Positions 25,826 to 32,579 of a stretch of DNA of 64,000 nt are shown in pieces. Position 1 is the stretch's first letter. Each line of letters opens with the position of its first letter. The DNA comes from Streptosporangium becharense (GTDB taxonomy: Bacteria; Actinomycetota; Actinomycetes; Streptosporangiales; Streptosporangiaceae): assembly GCF_014204985.1 (NCBI RefSeq), contig NZ_JACHMP010000001.1, positions 7,440,001-7,504,000 of the forward strand. Reading direction: 5' to 3'. The position numbers and the translations under genes were made by a program. The notes beneath the pieces are model-generated. The model did not search any database, was not told the origin of the DNA, and worked only from the letters and a program-made list of their open reading frames with translations.

Positions 25826-26530
25826 TCAGGCGAGCGGGTCGGCGCCGTCCCAGGTGCCCTCGCTCGCGTACGGCGTGAACCGGGCGAACAACTCCTCGGA
25901 GTACCAGCCCTCCGCGCGCGTCCTGCCGATCACCCGCCGGTGCTCCCCGTCGCGGTAGGCGAAGTCCCGCACCGAGGCGGCGTCCCGCCACAGCGAGAAC
26001 GTGGCCTGCCGGGCCAGCGGCCACTCGCCGACCCCCACCGAGGCCAGGCAGCCGTCCTGCTCCCGCAGCAGCCGGTCCACCGCGGGCACCGACCGGTAGA
26101 ACGCCACCAGGCGGGAGGGCCGGATCGACGCCCGGGTCAGCACGGCCACCGGCCCGCCGGTGCCGGCCCCGGCCCCGGGCGGCGGGCCGAAGGGCTCCAC
26201 CCCGTCCCAGCGGCCCCGCGAGGCCAGCGGAGCCAGCCGCACCTGCCACGACTCCAGCGCCTCGCGCCGCCACCGGGCCGCCACCGGCGACTCCGCCACG
26301 AAACGGTCCAGCTCCCGCTCCTCCCGCCAGACCGCCAGCAGCGCCCAGCGCCGCAGGTCGGCGCCCAGGCTCATCGACGTCCCACGGCCGGAGCCGAGCA
26401 GCCGCCAGAACAGCAATCCGGGGGTGCGCCGCAGCACCGGCCGGTCGAACGCCATGTGACGCATGGCCCCCAGATCCCCGTACCTGGTGAGGTGAAAGGA
26501 AGCGATGGTTCCCCTGCTCGTCGCGGTCAT
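25826..26530 (-). CDS. CrtA-like (spheroidene monooxygenase-type) carotenoid ketolase
   Basis: The 234-residue protein resembles the spheroidene monooxygenase family, a heme-dependent type that adds a 2-keto group at the end of acyclic carotenoids. Recognisable stretches are ASFHLTRYG at the N-terminus, [31 protein letters not shown] and [13 protein letters not shown]. The family N-terminus ASFHL requires a start upstream of the plsY start. ATG 26530 gives this and makes the two divergent genes overlap by 26 nt. It sits inside a carotenoid locus that lacks any cyclase, which agrees with an acyclic substrate. Some actinobacterial relatives are annotated only as DUF-type monooxygenases. Confidence 0.75.
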   Translation of the reverse strand: MTATSRGTIASFHLTRYGDLGAMRHMAFDRPVLRRTPGLLFWRLLGSGRGTSMSLGADLRRWALLAVWREERELDRFVAESPVAARWRREALESWQVRLAPLASRGRWDGVEPFGPPPGAGAGTGGPVAVLTRASIRPSRLVAFYRSVPAVDRLLREQDGCLASVGVGEWPLARQATFSLWRDAASVRDFAYRDGEHRRVIGRTRAEGWYSEELFARFTPYASEGTWDGADPLA

Positions 26531-27179
26531 CGGCGGCTACCTTCTCGGGTCCGTGCCGGTCGCCGTGCTCGTCGCCCGCACGCACGGCGTCGACCCCCGC
26601 GAGGTCGGCGACCGCAACCCGGGGTTCTGGAACGTCAAGGAACGGCTCGGCCGGCGGGCCGCCGCGCCGGTCTTCGCCGGTGACACCCTCAAGGGGACGC
26701 TCGCCGCGCTGCTCGCCCTGGTGGCCGGCGGGCACACCGTCGGGTTCGGCGGGGTGAGCGGCGCGGGCGCCGTACCCGTGTACGCGGCGACGGCCGCCGC
26801 GATGATCGGGCACGCCTGGCCGGTGTTCGCGGGGTTCCGCGGCGGCCGGTCGGTGCTGACGTTCGTGGGCGGCTTCGCCGTCATCTGTCCCGCTGCCTTC
26901 CTGCTGGGCGTCGTCCTGCTGGCCGTGGCCGGCCTGGTGACGCGGTCGTTCGCGACCGGCGCGCGGGCCGGGGTGTTCGCCCTGCCCGTCTTCCAGTCGA
27001 TCTTCGCGCCGGTCGAGTACGTCGCCGGGACCGGTCTGCTGATGTGCCTCATCGGGCTCCGCTTCGGCCAGGCCGCCCGGTCGGCCCGTTCCGGCCGTGC
27101 CGCGAGTCCCGGGAGTCCCGTGAGTCCTGAGAGTCCCGCGCCTCCCGCGCCGCCGGGGCGGACGCGGCCCCGGTCGTGA
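26505..27179 (+). CDS. plsY: PlsY-like membrane acyltransferase with divergent active-site motifs
   Basis: The 224-residue membrane protein has the PlsY fold with about five hydrophobic helices. Canonical PlsY moves an acyl group from acyl-phosphate to glycerol 3-phosphate. The opening [15 protein letters not shown] is normal. The glycerol-phosphate loop, usually GSGNxGATN, reads GDRNPGFWN. The usual GGKGVAT reads GGRSVLT, and the C-terminal RHxEN block is missing. This may mark a different acceptor. AAAGGA precedes ATG 26505. The 3' end encodes a Pro/Ser-rich tail ([17 protein letters not shown]) and runs 131 bases into the convergent glycosyltransferase gene. Together with the nearby plsX it may form an acyl-transfer pair for carotenoids. 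Confidence 0.82.
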   Translation: MVPLLVAVIGGYLLGSVPVAVLVARTHGVDPREVGDRNPGFWNVKERLGRRAAAPVFAGDTLKGTLAALLALVAGGHTVGFGGVSGAGAVPVYAATAAAMIGHAWPVFAGFRGGRSVLTFVGGFAVICPAAFLLGVVLLAVAGLVTRSFATGARAGVFALPVFQSIFAPVEYVAGTGLLMCLIGLRFGQAARSARSGRAASPGSPVSPESPAPPAPPGRTRPRS

Positions 27180-28245
27180 CCCCCGGGTAGGTGCGTCCCC
27201 GCCAGCTGCGCACCGGACGCAGCGTCGCCTCCGTCAGCCGCAGGGCGGTCAGCGGATCCAGCAGCGGGGAGAGCAGCACACCCGGCCCCGGCCGGGTGTA
27301 GCTGCCGCGCAGCGCGCTCGCCAGCAGCAGCCGCGCGGCCAGCAGGCCCAGGTCCAGCCGGGTGGGCCGGCCGGTCACCAGCCGCAGCACCGGCAGCGCC
27401 GTGGTCAGCCAGATCACCCCGAGGTCGGCGAGCTGCCGCGCGGGATCGGTGACGTCGCGCAGCGGCAGCGAACGCCCCCACTCCCGCCACACCTCGGCCG
27501 CCGAGGAATGCATGTCGATCTCCAGCAGGCCGCCGGCGTCGAGGAAGGCGACGGACCACCCCTCGGCGGCCAGGGTGCGGGCCAGCGCCACGTCGTCCGT
27601 CATGTGCCCGCGGATCCGCGCGAACCCGTCCGCCTCCAGCATCGCCGTGCGGCGGAAGGCCACGCACTGGCCGCTGGTCACCACCCGGTCCGGTGCCGGG
27701 GGAGTGGCCGGCCCGATCGGGCCGAACCGGTACACCAGCGTCGCCAGGAACGAGGCGTGCAACGCCTGCTCGGCGGGCCCGTCGCAGACGAACCTGGGCC
27801 CGGCGCTGACCAGGTCGTAGTGGTCCAGGGCCGCGGTGACGGCGCCGAGCAGGCCGGGAAGCGGGCGGGTGTCGGCGTCGAGCGTCACCACGACGTCGCC
27901 GTTCGACGCCTCGACCCCCTGCCGCAACGCCCACTGCTTGCCCACCCAGCCCGCGGGCAGCGGCGCCCCGGTCAGCACCTTCGCGCCGAGCCCGGCGGCC
28001 AGCGCGGCCGTGCCGTCGCGCGACTCGTCGTCGACGACGATCACCTCCAGGACGGCCGGGTCGGTCAGCACCGCCCGCAGGCAGGGGCCCAACCGGCTCT
28101 CCTCGTCCCGGGCCGGGATCACCACCGAGATCCGCGCGGGCACACCGGCGACCGGGGTCAGCGCGGGCAGCCGGTCGCGTCCCCGCGCCAGCCGCACCCC
28201 GGCGACGAGCGCCGCGGCGGCCTGCACCGCGGTCAACGCCTTCAC
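27049..28245 (-). CDS. Family 2 glycosyltransferase for carotenoid modification
   Basis: The 398-residue enzyme has a GT-A nucleotide-sugar fold (VVIPARDEE, VVDDESRDGT, the metal motif TLDADT and the base region HMTDDVALARTLAAEGW) with flanking membrane segments. It resembles the CrtQ/CruC-like enzymes that attach a sugar to a hydroxylated or carboxylated carotenoid. GTG 28245 is preceded by a run of seven G and overlaps the desaturase stop (GTGA). The C-terminal 30 residues are repeats of DSRDS and run antisense to the PlsY tail, giving a 131-bp convergent overlap. The donor sugar is not predictable. Confidence 0.85.
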   Translation of the reverse strand: MKALTAVQAAAALVAGVRLARGRDRLPALTPVAGVPARISVVIPARDEESRLGPCLRAVLTDPAVLEVIVVDDESRDGTAALAAGLGAKVLTGAPLPAGWVGKQWALRQGVEASNGDVVVTLDADTRPLPGLLGAVTAALDHYDLVSAGPRFVCDGPAEQALHASFLATLVYRFGPIGPATPPAPDRVVTSGQCVAFRRTAMLEADGFARIRGHMTDDVALARTLAAEGWSVAFLDAGGLLEIDMHSSAAEVWREWGRSLPLRDVTDPARQLADLGVIWLTTALPVLRLVTGRPTRLDLGLLAARLLLASALRGSYTRPGPGVLLSPLLDPLTALRLTEATLRPVRSWRGRTYPGVTTGAASAPAAREARDSQDSRDSRDSRHGRNGPTGRPGRSGAR

Positions 28246-29828
28246 CGGTCCCCCCCGGTGACCCGCGGCATCCCCGGTGCTCCCGACGTCCCAGGTGTCC
28301 CCAGCCTCTCTGATGTTCCCGGCGTCTCCGTACCGCCCCTCCCGGCGGGCGGCGTCACGTCCGGCGCGGGCCGTCCGGCGCCGGTCCGGCCCGCGCGACC
28401 GGTGGGGAAGTCCTCCCGCACGAGCGAGGCGACGATCCGCCCGCCCATCGCGACCAGCGGCAACCCGCCGCCGGGGTGCGCCGAGCCGCCCACCAGGTAC
28501 AGGCCGCGCCGGGGCCCGCGGTTGCCGGGACGGCGGAAGGGGGCGAGCGGGCCGGAGTAGGCGCCGCCGTAGATCGAGCCGCCCCACGCGCCGTACCGGT
28601 CGCGCAGGTCCGCCGGGGTGAACAGGTCGACGAACCGCAGCCGCCCCGACAGGTCGTGGCCCCGCGAGGCCAGCCGTTCGAGCACCAGGTCCCGGTACGC
28701 CTCCGGCGGCATCGGCCACCGGGCGGGGTCCCGCGCCGGGACGTTCACCAGCATGACCTGGTTCTCCATGCCCGGCGGGGCCTGCGACGGGTCGTCCACC
28801 GCCGAGCAGCCGATGTAGACGGTCGGGTCCTCCGGCGGCCTGCGCCGCTCGAAGATGTCGGCGAACTCCCGCCCGTAGTCGGCGGAGAAGACGATCGAAT
28901 GGTGCGCCGGCCGCGCGGAGCGGCCCTCGACCCCGGCGAGCAGCAGCAGCACCGAGGACGACGTGCCCAGCCGGGCGATGCGGCGCAACCGCCGCCGGTC
29001 GGGCAGCAGGGTGCCGTACAACGCCGCCGCGTCGGTGTTGGCGATCACGACGTCGGCGCGCTCGCGTTCCCCGGAGGCCAGCCGCACCCCGCGGACCCGT
29101 TCGCCGTCGGCCAGCACCTCCGCCACGTCGGCGTTCAGACGCACCTCCACCCCGGCCTTCTCCAGCGCCAGGGCGAGGGCGTCGGCGATGCGGGGCAGCC
29201 CGCCGGGCACGTACCAGCCGCCTTCGCCGTGCTCGATCGCGGGGACGCACCCCAGCGCGGCCGGCGCCCGGTACGGGCTCGAACCCGCGTAGGTGGCGTA
29301 GCGGCCGACGTACTGGCGCAGGCGCGGGTCGGTGAAGAACCGGCGGGCCAGCCCGTCGAGGGTGCGGCCCGGCGCCACCGCCAGCAGGTCCGACAGGCGG
29401 GTGTCCGCGCGCGGGGCGGTCAGCGGCCCGGAGAAGAACGTGCGGCGCGACGCCTCGAAGCAGGTGCGGGCCCAGTCGTGGAAGGCCAGCCAGTTGCGGC
29501 CCTCCCCGGGGGAGAGCCGGTCGACCTCCGCGGCCGTCGCCGCGGGATCGCGGTACGCGGTCAGCTCCGAGCCGTCGGCGAAGCGGTAACGGCACAGCTC
29601 GGCGAGCTCCACCAGGTCCAGGTCGAGCCCCAGCTCGGTGAACAGGCGCGGCAGGGTCAGCAGGGACGGGCCCAGGGAGAAGGTGAAACCGTCCCTGTGG
29701 TGCTCGGCGAGCTTGCCCCCCAGGCGGGGGAGCCGCTCGTACAGCCGGACCCGGTATCCCCGCTCGGCGAGCAGCAGCGCGGAGACCATGCCTCCGACGC
29801 CACCGCCGACCACGATCACTTCCGCCAT
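28242..29828 (-). CDS. CrtI-like carotenoid desaturase/oxidase (CrtD-type candidate)
   Basis: The 528-residue FAD-dependent protein begins VIVVGGGVGGMVSALLLAERG and carries LGGKLAEHHRDGFTFSLGPSLL. It ends with YLVGGSAHPGGGLPLVAMGG, the CrtI-family flavin site. It differs clearly from the crtI at 22245 and shares its operon with cruF. That pattern fits a 3,4-desaturase (CrtD) acting on 1-hydroxy carotenoids. A diapolycopene-oxidase-like role is an alternative. The C-terminal tail (from about residue 480) is low-complexity, with Gly-Thr-Pro repeats. ATG 29828 lies 13 bases inside the end of cruF, and its stop overlaps the glycosyltransferase start. Confidence 0.85.
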   Translation of the reverse strand: MAEVIVVGGGVGGMVSALLLAERGYRVRLYERLPRLGGKLAEHHRDGFTFSLGPSLLTLPRLFTELGLDLDLVELAELCRYRFADGSELTAYRDPAATAAEVDRLSPGEGRNWLAFHDWARTCFEASRRTFFSGPLTAPRADTRLSDLLAVAPGRTLDGLARRFFTDPRLRQYVGRYATYAGSSPYRAPAALGCVPAIEHGEGGWYVPGGLPRIADALALALEKAGVEVRLNADVAEVLADGERVRGVRLASGERERADVVIANTDAAALYGTLLPDRRRLRRIARLGTSSSVLLLLAGVEGRSARPAHHSIVFSADYGREFADIFERRRPPEDPTVYIGCSAVDDPSQAPPGMENQVMLVNVPARDPARWPMPPEAYRDLVLERLASRGHDLSGRLRFVDLFTPADLRDRYGAWGGSIYGGAYSGPLAPFRRPGNRGPRRGLYLVGGSAHPGGGLPLVAMGGRIVASLVREDFPTGRAGRTGAGRPAPDVTPPAGRGGTETPGTSERLGTPGTSGAPGMPRVTGGDR

Positions 29829-30637
29829 CCACGCCTCCAGGCGAGCAGTACGAACAGGCCCATGCAGAGTCCCCCGGCGGTGGCGACCAGCGGGTCCGGC
29901 GGGTCGAACACCGCCGCGAAGCCGACGGTCTCCATGACCGCCATCACCGTGTAGATCACGACCAGCCCGGTGCCGCGCGCCGCCGGGTCGGCCACGATCC
30001 GCTCGATGAGCACCATGACCAGCGCGGAGACGACGATCCAGCCGACGAAGTTGCTGACCGGGACACCCCGGTAGGGGCCGGGGTCGTGCCAGACCCACAG
30101 CCCCAGGCGGAGCATCTGTGGGTCGAGGAACAGGTCCCACGCGGTCAGCGCCAGCGCACCCAGCACGACCCGGGCCGGCCGGTTGCGCGGCGCCGCCGCG
30201 GCCGCCGCGGCGTGCGCCGCCAGGCCCATGCCACCCCAGGCGAGGGCGACGATCACCGGCACCCCGCTGAGCTGCGGCTGGAGCACGCCGGTGTAGTGGT
30301 AGTCGCCGAACGGCAGGCCCGTCCTGATCCCGATCCACTCGGCGGCGTATCCGGCGGCGACCGCGGCGGCCAGCGCCGCCGCGGCCCGTGCCGGTCCGTG
30401 GACCGACGCGGCGAAGGACAGAGCACTGCCGGCGAGCAGCACGACGACCACGCCGGTCAACACGATCGGCCGTGGTTGCAGCCCGGAGGCGACCTGCGCG
30501 ACGACCATGGCCGCCAGCAGCGCCACGCCGAGCGCGCGCGCCGCCCGGGGGAACGGCTCCGCCGCCCCGGCCCTCCCCGGTCCGCCGGCCGGCGGACGCT
30601 CCCGCGTCGCGCCGTGCCCCCGGCGTCCGCTGTTCAT
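29816..30637 (-). CDS. cruF: Carotenoid 1',2'-hydratase CruF
   Basis: The 273-residue membrane protein has about seven hydrophobic helices and the CruF signatures PFGDYHYTGVLQPQLSGVP and AWDLFLDPQM. CruF adds water to the terminal double bond of psi end groups of acyclic or monocyclic carotenoids, giving tertiary 1-hydroxy groups. It is the first gene of the minus-strand operon cruF-desaturase-glycosyltransferase. ATG 30637 is used; GTG 30655 is also open and neither has a strong ribosome-binding site. The product would supply the hydroxyl to which the glycosyltransferase attaches sugar. Confidence 0.85.
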   Translation of the reverse strand: MNSGRRGHGATRERPPAGGPGRAGAAEPFPRAARALGVALLAAMVVAQVASGLQPRPIVLTGVVVVLLAGSALSFAASVHGPARAAAALAAAVAAGYAAEWIGIRTGLPFGDYHYTGVLQPQLSGVPVIVALAWGGMGLAAHAAAAAAAPRNRPARVVLGALALTAWDLFLDPQMLRLGLWVWHDPGPYRGVPVSNFVGWIVVSALVMVLIERIVADPAARGTGLVVIYTVMAVMETVGFAAVFDPPDPLVATAGGLCMGLFVLLAWRRGWRK

Positions 30638-30930
30638 CTGGTTGCTGTGCCCCACGGAAGGTCATTCGAGTGGCCGGGCACGGTCAGATTCACTTTGTCG
30701 TCGTGATTCGCCGTAGCAGCGGTTTTTCCCGCGTCCGCCCGTCTGTCCGTTCGCCGGGTCGCCCGTCCGCCGTCTGTCCGACCGCCGCCTGTCCGCCCGT
30801 CCGCCGGGTCGCTCAGCCGGTCGCCCGGTGGGCGGCAACCGCTCTGCAAGCGTGGTGCATGCGGGGCGTCCTACAAACCTCTCACCACCCCGGCCCCCGG
30901 CTGCCGCACCGGCCGAAAGGACGATCCCGT
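30638..30930. repeat. Divergent intergenic region with degenerate GTCCGCC repeats
   Basis: The region separates cruF (minus) from a plus-strand membrane protein gene. Bases 30738-30835 are degenerate iterations of CCGTCTGTCCG and GTCCGCCGGGTCG. Bases 30685-30720 are relatively AT-rich and may hold the cruF promoter. No gene is recognised. Confidence 0.5.
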
Positions 30931-31551
30931 ATGAGCGCCGCACGCTCCATGCCCTTCCACGCCCCTCCCGGCTTCGGAGGAGGGCCGGTGCCGTCGCCCG
31001 GGTCCCCGTTCCTATGGATCTTCGCCGGGGCTCCGCTGGTGGTGGCGCTCGCTGCGGTGGTGCTGATCGCCGTCTCGAATCCGGCGCAGCAGCCGGAGCA
31101 GGTCGTCTTCCCCGGCGTCCGCAGCCTTCACGTGAACACCGACCACGGCGACGTGGAGATCGCCGGCGCCGACGTCGCGGAGGTCCGCGTGACGCGGCGG
31201 CACCACGGGGACGCCCCCCGCGCGGAGTCGTCGGGCGGTGGCTCCCTCATCGTCGGCCTGCTGTGCCTGGAGGGGGCCGTCTGCACGCTGCTCCGCGACA
31301 CCCCCCGCGACCACACCGACTACGCCTTCGTCGTCCCGGCCGGCATCGACGTCGCCGTGCACAGCCGCAACGGGGACGTCGTCCTGCGCGGGCTCACCGG
31401 ACGGGTCGACGTCAGCCCCGGCAACGGCACGATCGTCCGCGAGGACGGGAGCGGCACCGGCACGGCCGGCCCCGACCCCGGTCCCGGTCCTGGTCCTGGT
31501 CCCGGTCCCGGGGACGGGAGCGGGACGAAAGGCACGCCCGCCGGACGATGA
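30931..31551 (+). CDS. Single-pass membrane protein with DUF4097-like beta domain
   Basis: The 206-residue protein has one transmembrane helix (about residues 30-52, FLWIFAGAPLVVALAAVVLI). The outside segment repeats short beta strands such as LHVNTDHGDVEIAG and VAVHSRNGDVVLRGLTG, typical of DUF4097-type beta-helical domains. It ends in a Gly-Pro repeat tail encoded by a GGTCCC microsatellite. AAAGGA at 30916-30921 supports ATG 30931. The function is unknown. It may be a surface or envelope-stress protein. It precedes a TauE-type transporter but a shared operon is uncertain. Confidence 0.65.
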   Translation: MSAARSMPFHAPPGFGGGPVPSPGSPFLWIFAGAPLVVALAAVVLIAVSNPAQQPEQVVFPGVRSLHVNTDHGDVEIAGADVAEVRVTRRHHGDAPRAESSGGGSLIVGLLCLEGAVCTLLRDTPRDHTDYAFVVPAGIDVAVHSRNGDVVLRGLTGRVDVSPGNGTIVREDGSGTGTAGPDPGPGPGPGPGPGDGSGTKGTPAGR

Positions 31552-31600
31552 CCGGGTCGCCGCCCGCGGACGGGGCGGTGGCGGGTGGTCGCGGACGGGT

Positions 31601-32464
31601 GTGATTTGCTGGGCTGCCGTGGCCGTCGCTGAGGTGCTGGGACTGTTCGGAACCGGGGTGCTCGCGGGCGTGGTCGGCACGGTGGTGAGCCTGGCGTCGA
31701 TCGTCTCCTACCCGGTGCTCCTGGCATTCGGCCTGTCGCCGCTGAGCGCGAACGTCACGAACACGGTGGCGCTGACGTTCAACGGTCTGGGTGCCGCGGC
31801 CGGGTCGCGTCCGGAGCTCGTGGGGCAGGGCGGCCGGGTCCTGCGGCTGGGTGCGGTGACCCTGCTGGGCGGGGCGGTGGGGGCGGCGCTGCTGCTGGCG
31901 ACCCCGTCCGACACCTTCGAGGCGATCGCGCCGTGGCTGATCGCGGCCGCCTCGCTGCTGCTGATCCGCCCGCCGGGGACGGGGAGAGGAACCGGCGGCG
32001 GAGGCGGCCGGCCGGTGGCCGGGGACGGTGACGGAGACAGGACCGGGACCGGTGGCGGGGACGGGAGCGGGAGCGGCCGGGCGGCGCGTGGGGGCGGCGG
32101 CGAGGGGGGCCGGGCGGCGCGCGCCGCCATGTTCGCCGTCGCGATCTACATCGGCTACTTCGGCGCCGCGGGCGGCATCCTCATGTTCGCGGTGCTCTCG
32201 GCCGTGCTCGACCAGGAGCCCGTCAAGGTCAACGCGGTCAAGAACGTGATCTCCTCCTGCTCCAACGGGGTGGCCGCGCTCGGTTTCGCCCTGTTCGGGC
32301 CGGTGCAGTGGTCGGCGGTGGCGCCGCTGGCGGCGGGATTCCTGCTGGGCGGCTGGATCGGGCCGGCGATCGCCCGCCGGCTGCCCGGCCCCGCGCTCCG
32401 CCTGGGCACGGCGGCCTGCGGGCTGCTCGTCGCGGCGAAACTCGGTCTGGACACCTACACGTGA
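31601..32464 (+). CDS. TauE/SafE-family membrane transporter
   Basis: The 287-residue protein has the two-times-four helix layout of sulfite/sulfonate exporters of the TauE/SafE family. Its first half opens LGLFGTGVLAGVVGTVVSLAS and its second half AIYIGYFGAAGGILMFAVLS, the two inverted-repeat signatures. A long Gly/Asp-rich low-complexity loop (about residues 127-170) joins the halves and is longer than usual. GTG 31601 is chosen as the last start before the first helix, without a clear ribosome-binding site. The substrate is not predictable. The molybdo-oxidoreductase that follows could be linked through oxyanion chemistry, but this is only context. Confidence 0.8.
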   Translation: MICWAAVAVAEVLGLFGTGVLAGVVGTVVSLASIVSYPVLLAFGLSPLSANVTNTVALTFNGLGAAAGSRPELVGQGGRVLRLGAVTLLGGAVGAALLLATPSDTFEAIAPWLIAAASLLLIRPPGTGRGTGGGGGRPVAGDGDGDRTGTGGGDGSGSGRAARGGGGEGGRAARAAMFAVAIYIGYFGAAGGILMFAVLSAVLDQEPVKVNAVKNVISSCSNGVAALGFALFGPVQWSAVAPLAAGFLLGGWIGPAIARRLPGPALRLGTAACGLLVAAKLGLDTYT

Positions 32465-32579
32465 CGCCGGAGTATCTTCACCGGAGCCGGTGCCCGTCAC
32501 CGGGTAACGTGCGAGATCTCCAGGTGCGCGTGAGGCGTCCGGCGGAGTACGACGGTCTCGATCGAGAGGGAGGTGCCCG

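Noticed and set aside
24039-26813. Long minus-strand frame of 924 codons across crtB, plsX and plsY
   Set aside because: It is a shadow. Only the last part corresponds to the real CrtA-like gene, which lies in another frame.
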